Shown piece after piece: positions 1-12,684 of a DNA stretch of 64,000 bases. A program made the translations under genes and the position numbers. The DNA is from Chamaea fasciata (lineage: Eukaryota > Chordata > Aves > Passeriformes > Sylviidae). Where the stretch lies: NCBI GenBank assembly GCA_029207755.1, contig JARCOQ010000002.1, positions 90,681,087-90,745,086 on the forward strand. The letters are read 5' to 3'. The notes under the pieces are model-generated. The model was not told where the DNA came from and did not search any database. It saw only the letters and a list, made by a program, of their open reading frames with translations. The first letter of the stretch is position 1. Each line of letters begins with the position of its first letter.

Positions 1-148
1 CGTAACCACCAGGCCAGAGCTTGCACGACCAGCTACAACCTTATATCAGCATAATCTCACCGGAATCCTGGAAACGGCGGTGAGGGCCACGAACGCCCAG
101 TTTGATAATCCTGAGATTCTCAAGCGATTGGATGTTCGACTTCTGGAG
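1..148 (+). CDS. TUBGCP3: TUBGCP3 exon (partial at left edge)
   Basis: In frame from base 2, it encodes the segment containing [19 protein letters not shown] and ends RLDVRLLE, followed by donor GTCTGT. The left end is cut by the window, and an acceptor-like CCAG at 9-12 leaves the exact 5' boundary uncertain. Confidence 0.92.
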
Positions 149-3100
149 GTCTGTTGCATCATGGTGACTCTGACCTGAAGCATACCTTTGTTTGTGTGTA
201 TACATGCAGACATCTATATGAAACAAAATTTTTGTATGTGAATACATTTCCCCCCTTGCTTTCCACTAAATATTAAGGTAACTTAATAAGTCATCTTCTT
301 TTTGCTTTCCCTGTCTTTTGTCTATTTGTATTTCAAGATGTGGGTTTACCACCATTGACAATGCAAGGTTGAGTACTTGGGGCCTAACAGCAATTGATGC
401 TGGTGGCCCTGATTTGAGGTTCTCCTAACAGCCCTTAATGCTATTGCTCTTACAAGAATTGGGGCAGGAAAGGGCGGGTTGGCATGTGTGCTTCCTTCTT
501 GCCTCTAGTTAAAAAAAGAGAAGCAATGAAAGCACATTTCATGGGAGAGGCCTGTGTTTAGAAACATGAGTTAATTTGAAAGCTTCATTCCCTGAGGTGA
601 GACTTTAGTGCTGAGCTATAGCATCTGAAGTAAGTCTATTTCAGATGCCAAAGAAATTTTTCCTTACCTTTATTTTCCTTTACTAGGTACACTGGAGAAA
701 CACTGACATTGCAAACATTAGTATTCGTGTGAGATCATTCTTGCCCTTGTATCAAATGGTTTGATCAGTTTTTGCCTAATTGCTACTTTCAACAAGAAAC
801 TCCTGTATCTCTTGTTGATGTGGATGCTTGTTTGCTCATAGGCCCTTCAGAATGAAAGAGTAAACAAGCAATGCTCATCTTCAGCTTTAGGATGCTCTGA
901 CTATACACTGATAGTAGCATATCTTTTTAATACAGGTATCTCCTGGGGACACTGGATGGGATGTCTTCAGTTTGGACTATCATGTTGATGGGCCAATAGC
1001 AACGGTAATGTCATACACTGCTGGCTCTGAATGTGTTTTGGGTGCTGAATTAAATTCCTAAGTGTTTTTTTAATTGAAGTAACCTTTTTTTTGTTCCAGA
1101 GTGTGAAATCTGAGATTTTTTTTTTTATTTTGCATCTAGGATGTACCCACTGTATCAACAGTTAAGCAAAAATCTCAGTTCTTACCAGTTAACTCTGAGT
1201 GGTGAAAAGCTACATGTAAAACAATCATTACTGAAAATCAGTAATTCATTTGTTCCAGCACAGTTTTTAGCAAGTACTTAATAAATTGAGTGCTCCTATT
1301 CTTTGATAATTACTAGTCTGTAGGTACTAATTTGGAAAAATTTTTAAGGAACTGAAGAATGTCTTTGTGGAGAACTTATTTATGCTGTCTAAATGACATT
1401 TCATAGGTCGTTGCACTGTTTATCAGAATGGATTTAGCCTCTGCAAAGAAAGAACTTTCTTTTTAAGCAGGACAAACTGAGTCTGACCTGCAGAAAGAAA
1501 TTTTCATATTCAGATTTAAAAGAAGCTGAGGCTTTGTTATGTTCACCCTTCTTACACTTCCAGCAGTGCCCGCTGTCTACTTGAGTGCTAGGTAACTGTT
1601 CAGCCCTCAAGAAAGGGCCTTTCCAAAAACTCTGGGATTTCCAGGAAACTTTTTTTTTTTTTTTACAATATTTTTACAATACTTACCAATAAACTGCATG
1701 GACTGTAAGATGGCTGTGAAGAGGTCCTTGGTACTTCAGGACATATGGGAAGTCTATTAATTTATACTGTTATTTTCTTTGTTTTGTAGGTATTTACACG
1801 TGAGTGCATGAGCCACTATCTAAGAGTATTTAATTTCCTTTGGAGAGCGAAGAGAATGGAGTATATTCTTACTGATATATGGAAAGGGCACATGTGCAAT
1901 GCAAAGCTTCTGAAAAGTATGCCAGGTGAGAGGTGTCCAGATGGATAACATGCTTGTAAAATGGATATGGATGACTGCATCTTATTTTAAACTGTGTGTT
2001 AAGAGGGAACAAAGTCTTCTTTGTTGAACAAAGAACAACGTCTGATGAATGATGTTCAGATTAATTTTGTATTTTGGTACTCATCTTGACTAGCTGTTTA
2101 ATGGTAGATGATGGTGATGATGATGAAGGTAAAATAACATTATTGTAAATGGAAGTTTCTTTTCTGTTGTTTTGCTTAATCCTTGGTCCCTGTCTTGAAG
2201 AGTTGCACTTACATAAGTATCTTTATGCTGGCCAGGTTCTGAGACTGTAGCTCTTCTGTCCTTTTGTGTTCATCTTCCTTGATCTCTTATCTGTACCCCA
2301 TGTCTCCCTCTTTCTTATGCTGTCTGGTAACTATTAAGCCTCATGCATGCACAGTTCGAATTTACTAGTTTTACCTTCACTTATTCCCTCTGCTTTTGTT
2401 TAGCTAAGAACAGAAGAGGCTAAGAAGAGAAAGATGTTTGAGAAGAAGTAGGAAAGCTCTGAAATGTAGTGGCTCTGATGTATGTTTCATGGACTGGGAC
2501 TTTTTGATCCTATTTCTCAGCTAGAGAATATAGCTATATTTGTGAGCATCTGTACTGGCTCACTCTTGAATTTTTTTTTTTTAATCTATCTACATTTCTT
2601 TCAGTAAAAGATAACTATTGACAGTTACTCTTCTTTATGGCATAGTAATACTTAGAAATTATTTGTTTTCTAATCAAGAATTTTTGATAGGTGGGAGAGG
2701 ACACCTGGCCTCAGAAGGTCACTGCTGCTACCATTTAAGATTAGTGGCTGTGTTATGAAGTATTCAATTTGGTGAAAAAAAATGTACCAAGCTGATTTGT
2801 TGGCTGTGTTTGTCCTTGCAGTCTTTAATATGCCATCTCTTTGGATTTTTTACAGAGCTTTCTGGGGTGCTCCATCAGTGTCACGTTCTGGCATCAGAAA
2901 TGGTCCATTTCATTCATCAAATGCAGTATTATATTACATTTGAGGTATACTCTACTCACCCAATTAGTTACTTAGAAAATGAAGCACTTGTAATATTCTG
3001 TATGTATTGTGTGTCTTAAATTTCAAAGAGCTTGTCATCTAGCAAATCAAAACAGCCCAATCCTGTATCCTTGCTCCAGGTGCTTGAATGTTCATGGGAT

Positions 3101-6027
3101 GAACTCTGGAACAAGGTCCAACAAGCACAGGACTTGGATCACATCATTGCAGCTCATGAAGTTTTTCTGGACACGATCATAGCTCGGTGCTTGCTGGATA
3201 GTGATTCCAGGGTAAGTCTTCTCCTACGCATGAAATTGTAACTTTATGATCTTGGCATAAATGTCAGGAATGACCACCTTTAACATTGTAGGAGCAAAGG
3301 GAAAAGTCATTTTTATTCCTCTGATTTTAGATTTTATAGTGATAGATTCTCTACCTACTGCCCAGACACAGTGAGACATATTGGGTGAAATTTGCTGTAG
3401 TGCTGGCCACAGCTAAGAATCTGTGTGATCATAGAGCAAGTGACTTAGGGCTTTGCACAACAGTCTCTCCAGCTGTGTAAAAAGATATTTTTCTTTCACT
3501 TTTCTTTTACTTTTTTCTTTGCTCCTTTTCTGGAGAAGGATGGTAACTTAAAACTCTTGTGCTGTACAGCTGTTGAATTGTTTTATTGCCTGTCTCACAG
3601 GTACTTCTCAACCAACTTCGAGCAGTTTTTGACCAGATCATTGAGCTCCAGAATGCCCAAGATGCAATGTACAGAGCTGCTCTGGAGGAGCTGCAGCTGA
3701 GGTTGCAATTTGAAGAGAGGAAAAAACAGCGTGAACTTGAGGTACAATAAGGATATTTCTAGAATGTAAAAATGAATTGAGGCTTTTGATACATGGAGGA
3801 TTTTAGATACCATGTAGACATACAGTAAAAGTGAAAAATGTAGTCGGGACAGATGTAAAAGTCATCAGCAGTTGCTAGTGACCAAGAAAAACTGTTGAGT
3901 GGTGTTTTTGATTTTTGTCTTGCCCAAAATCTGTGTTGATTTCTCTAGTGGACTTTGGAGGATGAGAAATTTAGGGTTCTTTTAGATGAAGTAAATGAAA
4001 CCATTTTGCAAAAAATGCCACAGCTCCATGTCTGCCTCCCTGCTGGGAGACTGACATGCGGTGTTGGTGTGAGACTTGCCTTGCTAATAAACCTAATTTC
4101 TTTCATGTGCTGTACAACCACCAAAGGGGGGGTCTGATAGTTTCCATATTGGAGGCTCTGTGTTTGTCTTTCTATGGCAATGGTTGGTTTTTATAAAGCT
4201 GATGTCACTGGGCAGAAGGTGTCCCAGTTAGCAACTTGAATCATATGATGCTTCACCTCTTGACTTGTTTGGTTTCTATATAGGGCAAGTGGGGTGTAAC
4301 TGCATCAGAAGAGGAAGAAGAGAACAAGAGGATGAAAGAATTTCAAGACTCAATACCTAAAATGTGCTCACAACTGCGAATACTCACTCACTTTTACCAG
4401 GTGCCTCTTAAATTATATTTTTCTAAAACATGCTGAGCTTTGTGTAGAAAAGACCTTCAAGTATTGAGTAGGTATAACTTCTGTATTCATGTGTGTGAAG
4501 TTGGAGCTTGGTCTTTGTTTTTTCCTTCTCTCCTAATAAGCCTGTGTTCGCTGTTCCGTAGTAATCAAAGGTTTTGTGATCATTTATGTTCCCCTGACAA
4601 AAGAGAAGAATCGCTTCATGCAAGTTGTTTTCTTTCTCCAGTAGTGAAAGTAATAGCTATTGTTTGGTATAGTCTGAGGAGGAAAAAGATAGTATTCCTT
4701 CTGCATTCTATTTGTTCCTCACAGTCTTTGCAAGTCATTGCAGTCTATTAAAGACTGCAGAAAGTTTTTTATTAAGGGCCTAACACTTAATTTTAAGATC
4801 AGTGGAGTGAGCAGCGGATAAGATGTTTTGGGGAACATGTGCAGGCTATTTTTCAGTAAGTAATTTATTTTTTATTTTGTCTTTATTTGTCGTATCTGAT
4901 AAACTACCATTCCCCAGAAAAATGAGCCGAAGTCTTAAAGTGTAGGTTGTAAACTAATTGTGGTTTATGTGCTCTACAAGATTGCTACAAGTTAACAATA
5001 TAGGTTTTGCCTGCCTGGACTGTATATTCATGCTGAGCCCTACAAGATTTTCCACACAGGATTTCCCTGGCCAGCTTTGGTCATCTTTGGAAGTAATGGA
5101 GTTACTCTAGTAACTCTAGTTATAGACATGTTCTTGTTATTATTTATGGAGATTAGGAATGAGCTCTTCAAGTGAATTTTCCCATCTTCCCAAAGTCTTC
5201 TCCTTTCCTGTGTCCTGCAAGGCTCATGCAGTGACATAGCTAGGAGAGAGCCTAATGGGAGGATGGGATGCAGAAATGTGCCTCTCATGCCAAGTGCAAA
5301 CCCCTCCCCTAATTGCTCCAAATACACGTTCTAGTTGGTCTGCAGCACTGACTGCCCTCCTGGGCACATGGTTTGCTGTTCTGGGCTGCCCAGTACTGCT
5401 CTACAACCCACATCAAATGGGTATGTTTGAAGCCAGCAGTGCTCTAATGGCGGCCTGGATGGCATGGTACCTGCAACACGGACTCAAGGCGAGGTCTCCT
5501 GTTGGCACAGGCTGGATCCTGAATGCCATCCCAAGGTAGAGGCACACAGAGACAGCTGCTCTGCAGCCTGGGAGCCTTCAGGCAGATGGAGTGTGCCAGC
5601 AGGGCACAAGGAGTGGGGAGCACACTTTAAACCTGTTTGTGCTGGAGACTCTGGTATGCATGGCAGATACTTGAAAAATAAAAACGCTCTGGGCTTTTGC
5701 AGAAAGTTAACAAATCAGTTATGCTGGGGTCATTCTGTTGGATATGAACCCTTGTGCTTGCCTTTTCCCAGATTCTCTCTGCCTGTCTGTGCACCACCTG
5801 ATATTCCTGTGCAAAACACACCAAGGGTGTTTTCTTAGCTGCCTCTTGGATTTTTCTTTCCCTTTCAGGGCATCGTCCAACAGTTCTTGGTCCTGCTGAC
5901 CACCAGCTCTGACGAGAGCCTTCGGTTCCTGAGCTTCCGGCTGGACTTCAACGAGCACTACAAGGCCCGGGAGCCGCGGCTGCGCGTGTCACTGGGCCCG
6001 CGGGGCAGGCGCAGCTCCCACGTGTGA
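1..6027 (+). CDS. TUBGCP3: Gamma-tubulin complex component 3, C-terminal eight exons (5' end outside window)
   Basis: Gamma-TuRC core subunit (GCP/Spc98 family) that binds gamma-tubulin and nucleates microtubules at centrosomes. Spliced coding segments are 1-148, 936-1004, 1790-1925, 2856-2944, 3080-3211, 3601-3741, 4284-4400 and 5869-6027. All are bounded by AG/GT and join in a consistent phase to give about 329 residues, roughly the last third of a protein that is about 900 residues in vertebrates. Family signatures seen include [57 protein letters not shown] and the C-terminal tail [16 protein letters not shown] ending GRRSSHV. These belong to the GRIP2 domain that contacts gamma-tubulin. 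No frameshift or stop was found, so this is the functional locus. A partial copy of the last exon lies at 12.9 kb. Identification is from remembered vertebrate GCP3 sequence, not a search. Confidence 0.97.
936..1004 (+). CDS. TUBGCP3: TUBGCP3 exon, 69 bp
   Basis: Phase 0 on both sides. It encodes 23 residues starting [11 protein letters not shown] and ending GPIAT, with acceptor TACAG and donor GTAATG. Confidence 0.96.
1790..1925 (+). CDS. TUBGCP3: TUBGCP3 exon, 136 bp
   Basis: It starts [12 protein letters not shown] and ends KLLKSMP plus one base (phase 1), with acceptor TTTGTAG and donor GTGAGA. The TDIWKGHMC stretch carries Trp where mammals, as remembered, have Arg. Confidence 0.96.
2856..2944 (+). 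CDS. TUBGCP3: TUBGCP3 exon, 89 bp
   Basis: It completes the split Glu codon from the previous exon, then encodes [15 protein letters not shown] through QYYITFE. The acceptor is TTTTTTACAG and the donor GTATAC. Confidence 0.96.
3080..3211 (+). CDS. TUBGCP3: TUBGCP3 exon, 132 bp
   Basis: It encodes 44 residues starting [13 protein letters not shown] and ending LLDSDSR, with acceptor TTGCTCCAG and strong donor GTAAGT. Confidence 0.96.
3601..3741 (+). CDS. TUBGCP3: TUBGCP3 exon, 141 bp
   Basis: It encodes 47 residues, [16 protein letters not shown] through a charged helical stretch ending KKQRELE. The acceptor is TGTCTCACAG and the donor GTACAA. Confidence 0.96.
4284..4400 (+). CDS. TUBGCP3: TUBGCP3 exon, 117 bp
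   Basis: It encodes 39 residues starting [14 protein letters not shown] and ending RILTHFYQ, with acceptor TCTATATAG and donor GTGCCT. Confidence 0.96.
4401..5868 (+). other. Last intron of TUBGCP3
   Basis: Non-coding, 1.47 kb. Its right half (from about 5390) is the left part of a segment duplicated at 12.7 kb. The open frames in it have no splice or homology support. Confidence 0.8.
5869..6027 (+). CDS. TUBGCP3: TUBGCP3 terminal coding exon
   Basis: It follows the polypyrimidine acceptor TTTCTTTCCCTTTCAG and encodes [20 protein letters not shown] through GRRSSHV, then TGA at 6025-6027. From about 5896 onward it is nearly identical to the pseudo-exon at 12921-13052. This copy keeps Lys in NEHYKAREP, as in mammalian GCP3, while the other copy has Glu. 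Confidence 0.97.
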   Translation, partial: GIVQQFLVLLTTSSDESLRFLSFRLDFNEHYKAREPRLRVSLGPRGRRSSHV

Positions 6028-6970
6028 CACCGCCCGGAGCGGCGCTTCGGGCTGCACACGGCCGTCGGGGCTGACATCATGCGGCCACACTGTGTCAGCC
6101 GTGTCTCCATTGCTGCAGGCAGCGTCTTCTCGCTCAGTGATTGTGTGACACGGGCTAGCAGGAAGCAAAAAAAGCAGGGTTTTTTACATTGATGTTTCTA
6201 GAATTACCGGACTGTATGGGCTGATTGAACCTCATCCAATCAACTTGTTCAACCATCCTTTTAAACAAGCGCCAATTTTATTTGAAGCTTTCTGAGCTTT
6301 TTCCACTGTAACTTGGGTCTGTGTCAAAGAAAATCACATGTTCTTTTGTTATAGAAAGCACCATTTCCTTTTTTAAGAAGAAAATAAGAAGGTTATTTTT
6401 TCTATATGTACTTGTTCTATTTGAAGAGAGCTTTTGTTAAAACCAACAGATCAGGACCCAGACCTATTGTCGTTGTTAAGAAGCTATACAGCATTTCATT
6501 ATGCTGATTTTCAGTGTTGTGATGTGTTTGACTGTGTGAGAAACTTTGTATCAGGAGACATAAAGTTATATTTAATTTTTTGTTGTTTTCGAAGTTAAAA
6601 ACCTGGAATAAAAATTTAGCGGGGAAATTCTATGGTTACTGTACAGGAGCTAACTATAAAAGCAAAGTCCGGAGTGTATCTGTTGCACATGAGATCTAAA
6701 AATGAGGTTAAAGCCTCAGTACTGAAGGAAAATGTTGGTTAAGCTTGAATACTTAATGTTCAAAATCAAATATATAGAAACTAACTTGGCTAATGTTGAC
6801 TTCATTCTCTTCTCTTTTCCTATTTTTTCATTGTAAATATTTATATATTGCTGTCCAGATGTTGGGGAGAGGGGGATTCTTCTTTTGGAAAGTTGTCATT
6901 ATATCAGGTCATTTATTATGTTCCACAAGTGCGAGCTTAGAAAAATAAAAACACAATTATCTTTCACACA
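6028..6970 (+). other. TUBGCP3: TUBGCP3 3' UTR with two poly(A) signals
   Basis: AATAAA occurs at 6607-6612 and again at 6944-6949. The second is followed by a GT-rich stretch (AGTGTGTTGC, about 6971), as expected downstream of a cleavage site. The first 350 bases are shared almost exactly with the duplicate at 13.05-13.43 kb. Confidence 0.6.
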
Positions 6971-7310
6971 AGTGTGTTGCTATTTGCAGTTGAGAGTTTA
7001 TGATTTTTTCACAAGTTAAGAAAGGAGAAGCTTCCAGTTAGAAGCATATTGATTTATAGAACCCTTCCCATTGAAGGATTTTCGTACTAGTCTTACTTGA
7101 ACTGAGAGTTGTATGCAGTTCATTAATTAACAATTACCCTCAGATCAGCCAGGTCTGTGGCCTGTTTCCCTTACTCTGCCTGATCCCTTGGGACTCAGAG
7201 GCACCTGCCAGGCCATGCAGGTAAGGCTGCTGTGAGTCGTCATGGCAGTGAGCTCTGGTGGGGACCACTTGTGGCCATGGACTAGCTGGTTTGCTCTCTG
7301 GACACCAGGA

Positions 7311-10300
7311 TTCCTATTGTGCAGGCCTCAGAATCCTTGCTTTGGTTAAAACATGTAAGGCTTTTCTCCCTGTGCCCTGCTGGTGCAGGTGCTGTCACTG
7401 GGTGTAGTGTGAAGGCAGCATTTCAGCTGTGAGCAAGCATGGACTCTGAGCCAAGCGAAATCTGAAGGATGCCCAGCTTGGCGTCATCAGGTCATGGATC
7501 ATTGACAGGCACGGGTAACTCATTTTTTGCCAGTGTGGTGAGAACGTAGTGTTGTAAAGCTGGGAAGAACAGCAAAGATTATTTGATTGTGTTTTGACCA
7601 AGACATAGAAAAAAAAATTAGCTGCAGAAGCGCTCTTTTGCCATTGGGTTGAGAGATGTGTTGCATGATCATATCACTAGAGAAGTCAGGGGCCAGAGAG
7701 GCAGCACTAATGTTGGAACTAGAGGACAAGTTCTCGAGGAAGGTTAAATTCTTTTTGCTCCTAAAATTAATCCAGCAGTACCCAGGAAACTCACAGTAGT
7801 GGCCAGCTGGGAATGATCATTTTGAGGTGATTCTACAGCAACCTGTTGATCTGGGGAAAGTTCACTGCCGCAGAAGTTGCTGATTGCCAGGCTGAGGGGA
7901 CTAGTGGGGACCTGCTATTGTCCCCATGCTTCTGTCTGGGTGGACACCAGTCTCTTACCCTCTAACCTGGCAGCTGGCATGTTTATTTCAACTTACACGG
8001 GTTTTCTTGTGCCAACCTCGCCTTTGTCAACAATTCTTAACAAGTGGGAGAGAAATGATCTTCCATTTCATTTGTGCCCAAAGACCAGTATTGAATTCTA
8101 CATGAATGCACAGAGGACAGGCTCCTGCTGCTGTGGCTACACAAGTGCCTTTCCTTGTAGTGGGTGGCAGCAGCACCATTAAGGTACATTACTGAGGAGA
8201 AACGCGAGAGATTTTCACCTCTCTATTTTTCAACACTGAAGTTATATACTGCAGTCAATGTTAAAGAATAACCCTTAGCAACACACTTACTCTACAAGGA
8301 TGTTCTTTATTTTTTAATGCACGCTTCTGACTGGTAATTTCAGTGGTTTTTTCTTCGAGTTACAGTGCCTGAAAATACAAATACAGCTGTGGGTCTATGT
8401 CTCCTGCCATGTTTCCAGCTCCTCCTCATTGTATCCTGTTCCAGGGCCATTGCTAACTGAACCTGCATGCTCAGCCCCTTCCTTTTCAGGGTTGCCAAAG
8501 CCTAAAGAAATTTTGGAGGAACTGCAGTAAAAGTCGAAATGCAGAAACCAAGTATGAAACTATCACTCAGCTTAGGGTGTCACACAGTATGCAACACTCT
8601 TCTGGGTGAAGGGCTATCCATGTGGTGCTACCACTATCACAAATACTTTAAAAGGAAAAGAGCTGGAAAATATTTTCTTTTAAATTACAAGGGATATTGT
8701 TCCGGTAACTGAAGGGAAATAATATCTTAACCAATATGAACTCTGAAGAAGAAAAAGAACAACCCCTGAAAGTTTTATCTCCCTCTGTAAATTCTAACAG
8801 CTCGAATGCACCAGGGTTCAGTATGATGCAGTTTAGTATTTTAGAAGCATCCACTAGCACGTGCAGAAGCTCATGATATAATGTATTTTCCAGTGAATTA
8901 TAAGCTTAGGGTAGGAGTTCAAGGACAGAATATAATTATAATCCAGTTTTATTTAAGTGATTCTGTTCAGTCAAGGCCCTGTGTATTTTCTCCTCCTACA
9001 CCAGATGCAGTGAATAAATGCCAAGGTCTCTCAGCCTTACACAGAAGCATAGTATTTATTTAAAAAGCCAAAACCTATGTGATTTGTTTTTATTAAAATT
9101 AGTTGTGGAAGGATTTTGTCTTCCTCTTGTCACATATGTAAGATGCTCATGTTTTGGACAAGAACCTTTTCAACTTTTCAAAATAGCATTCTTATCAAGA
9201 ATGGCCAATTATCTTTGGTCAATGTGCAGCTCTAACTTGCAGTATGCTACATCTAACAATGAATTTCAATATTGAGGACACTCTTTAAATACATATGTGA
9301 CTTTTTAAACACACTAAGAGTTGAAAGATAATAAATGATTGGGAAAAAAAATTAGGTATTTGGACAGAAAATTGAATTTTATTTTAAACTTCTAGATTTA
9401 AAGATTGGAGTTGTCTGTGATCTTGCATGAATGTTTCCTAATGCTGGCCTTAGAAACAAGCCGTGGCTGTGCACATTTGTACTCATTTCAATTTTCACCT
9501 GAATGAGCAGCCTCAGAGATGACAGAATGTATTTCACACTCACATAAGGGTGCTCAGGGACTTCTCCAAAGTGTCTCATTAATTTTGAAAATCATCTTTT
9601 GATTACTTGAAACCTAAAATGCCACTTAAGCCTCTAATAAGATTCTGCTAACTGGAGAGAGGAAAAAGTTGGAAGAGCTGCATGAGATATGCAAATATTG
9701 GCAAGTAGAGCAGGGACAGGTGAAAGAACCTGCTGTTTCAGAAGTCAGAGGAAATAATTGTCTGGTTTCTTCAAGGACATTGTAATCATTACCTGCTCTA
9801 CCCTATTTAACAGAAATAAAACTTAAAATTCCAAGGATAATAAACAATTACAAGTAAAATACTCTCTTTCTTAATCTGCAGTTGTTCAGAGTGAAAATTT
9901 CTGCTGCCATTGATAAAACATATTCTGAGGGCTTGCTGAACCACAATTTTAAAATATAATGAAAATGTGTTATTTTTTATGTTGACAAGGAATGCTATGA
10001 CTTTAAGGTATGAACCACTCAGACTCCCTAAAGTAGCAGGCGCCCTGACGTAGTATTTTGACTATTTTTGTTAGCTTGGTGCAATGCAATCCTTAAGGCA
10101 TGAAAATCTCTCATAAGGATTAATCGGTGCTTACTGACTTTTACCAGAAGAGCAGCAAAGGTACCTCAGTCAGTATTTATTTTCTTTCTTTTTGTTCCAA
10201 TGTTAGCTTTTGGCTAATACACTCTGACAACCTAGTATTGTACATTTGCTCATAATATCTTGGGACTAAAACCTGAATGCCACATGAGTGGAAATAGAGA

Positions 10301-12684
10301 CTCAAGTGCAGGTGAAAAGCCAAAGCTGACCAGAGGTGTATGGGGTCAGAGAGAACACAGAGGTCAGGAGCGCTAAAGAAACCAAGCTGGTGGATATTCA
10401 TTCACAAAAGGAGAGAAGGGCAGAGAAGAGAGCAGGAATCCTGAGAAGCATCAAATGGTGGCCAAAGAGATGCCCAGGAAATAGTAGAGAAAGAAAAACA
10501 TACCAAGAAAAATCTGAGGAGTGTAGGAGGTAAAATTTCTATCACGGCACAGTTAATTTACTTTAGCTCTTTGTGGAGCAAATTACGTTAAATATTTTCC
10601 TTCAGAAGTTAAAAGAACAGCAATTAAGTTAGCTAAACTTTTGGGTATTTAAAATGCAACTGGAATGATTATTATTACCATCAGTCTGAATATTAAAATA
10701 TATGATAAGAAAACGCTGTCACACCGTGATCACCCTGTGTATGAATTCTTCCAGTGCCACAGAAAATGAATTATTTGCATTTGAGTTATCTGCCACAAGA
10801 ACAAGATAGTTAGGCACCTAGGATGCCTCTCGCTTCTACAATGGGTAGAAAAAAAGCTGCTCAAGGCCACTTCATCGCCCTTTGAATTTTTTTTCCAAAA
10901 ATTACCAAGAGGGATGTAAAGAACAGTCTTCTGCCTCGCTTTATAAGAAGGCACTGCATTCACTTCTTAAAAGAGGGTATTTGTACTGAGTTTTGCCTCT
11001 TGCTTTTGCTGACCCTGCTGAAGAGCATGAAGAAACAGAGGGAAATTACAGACAGGCTTGCAACAGTAATTAAAAAGACAACTGGGGTCTTTCCTTTAGC
11101 AACCCGGTGTGTAAAAATTAGATATGGAGCATATTATGATGGGTAGAAAAGGAAGAAACTAAAATTCTTTAGAAAGCAAGCAATTGAACCACCAGATAGA
11201 GAGAAGTGAAATTGCGCCGTTTAGTGGTGAACAGGAAGCATAAAGAGAACATAAAATGTGGGGTGAAAATGGTATTTGGTAAATGAGAAAAGCATAACTT
11301 CCATTCATTGCAACTTTATTAACACAACTAAAGTTTAAGACAAAACCAGAATCAGATCCAGACTTATCCCAGCGTTAGAACACGTGCACAGGTTCCAGTT
11401 TTCCACAGGCAAAATGTTCTGGTAACCTAACGAAAGCTCCTTAAAATGAAAAGATCAAAACAGACATTAATAACAGAATGGGAAATAATTACCCAAAAAA
11501 AAAAAAGTAATTGGATGGTATCCAGGAAGCAAAATAAAATAATAGTTGTCACCACTTGCTTGATTAAGACTGTAAAATGGCAATAGTGTAAGTGAATCAG
11601 AAGAAATAGCTGTGTAGAAGTTTACAGCTGCCTGTGGCTTGAACTAGAGGGTTTCTTAATGGACAGTTATGTAACTGCAGGCTTATTTTAAGCTTGACCT
11701 TTCTCCTTTATAAATAAAGAACTCCTCAAAATCACCTTTAAATGGGTAGATAGGCACCAAACAGGACCGGATTTTTTGGTTTAGTTTTGGCAAGCTGATT
11801 TGGATGCACATTACTACTTGTAGCAGGCACTTGGCCATGCTGAGAGATTTCCAAACCTCACCAGCAAAATGAACTGTAACAGGATGCAGAAGAACAGAAA
11901 TCCTGCTGATGCCATACCCTGCCAAAGCCAGCTATGCTGCCGGTGCAGTACCACACATATCACAGAGGTGGTCACTCTGTGTCCTGGTCAGACCAATCTT
12001 TCACAATGGCTTGCAGATTTCCAGCTGAAGCTCTTCATAAACCTCTCACATCTCTTGGACCTGCTGACTCGTGCTCTAAGTACGTGGATACAAAGTTTGC
12101 GTTTCAGTCAGAGACTGAAATTCCTGAAGCAGCCTTTAGGGGACAGCGGAGAATTGCAAATGGTGGATTTTCAGCTGCGGTCTCATAATCCGGGATACTT
12201 TGGTTTTTATATGAATTATGATTCAAAGTGCATTCAAATAATAATGTGTGCTGTTCACAGACTGTGTTTCTTCAAGACAAGGTTGTGACTTGTAACAGCA
12301 GTGTATTTTTAATTATATTGTAGCCTTTTCTATCGATAAGAATTCCACTTTCCGTCTGGCTAAGCTGTGGCCTCACTGAATGAACAGCTGCATTGTCAAA
12401 AGGAGCTCGCTTCTTCATGTTGAGGTCTAATAGAAAAGGTAAGAGTGTCCCCCAATAAAAAATACTGGGGACCTTTTCTGGGAGGCCTTTGTCATGGGGG
12501 GCTTTAAATCTGTCAGAAGTTTGCTGGCTGGGTCAAAATGTTGCACATCTCCCTCCCTGGGAACTTTTCGGTCAAAATTTAGGACTTTAGCTTCTAGCAA
12601 TAATTAGACTGTAATTAGGTTTTGCATGAAATGCTGGAATCTGGCTGAGGACCTGGGCAGAGCCTGCGCTGTGAGCCTGTGGGG
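7311..12684. other. Intergenic, no gene seen
   Basis: AT-rich sequence between the two copies of the TUBGCP3 3' segment. Two overlapping plus-strand frames at 11869-12288 are open but have no recognisable domain or splice context. A poly-A run lies near 11497. Confidence 0.6.

Larger units (their letters stand above)
5390..7310 (+). repeat. Segmental duplication, copy 1 (TUBGCP3 3' end)
   Basis: It aligns by eye with 12685-14345: shared landmarks include GGCCTGGATGGCATGGTACCTG, the terminal exon, the 3' UTR start and CAGGCCATGCAGG near the right end. The flanks are clearly diverged while the 5896-6378 core is nearly identical. Confidence 0.8.

Noticed and set aside
3949..4137. Possible extra TUBGCP3 exon (acceptor TTCTCTAG, then an open frame containing [20 protein letters not shown])
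   Set aside because: The possible donors leave phase 1, while both neighbouring exons meet in phase 0. The known protein runs directly from the 3601-3741 exon to the 4284-4400 exon.
11869..12288. Plus-strand frames of 139 and 84 codons (one ending GQRRIANGGFSAAVS)
   Set aside because: No recognisable domain, no splice context, and two overlapping frames equally open. Kept only as a remark in the intergenic entry.
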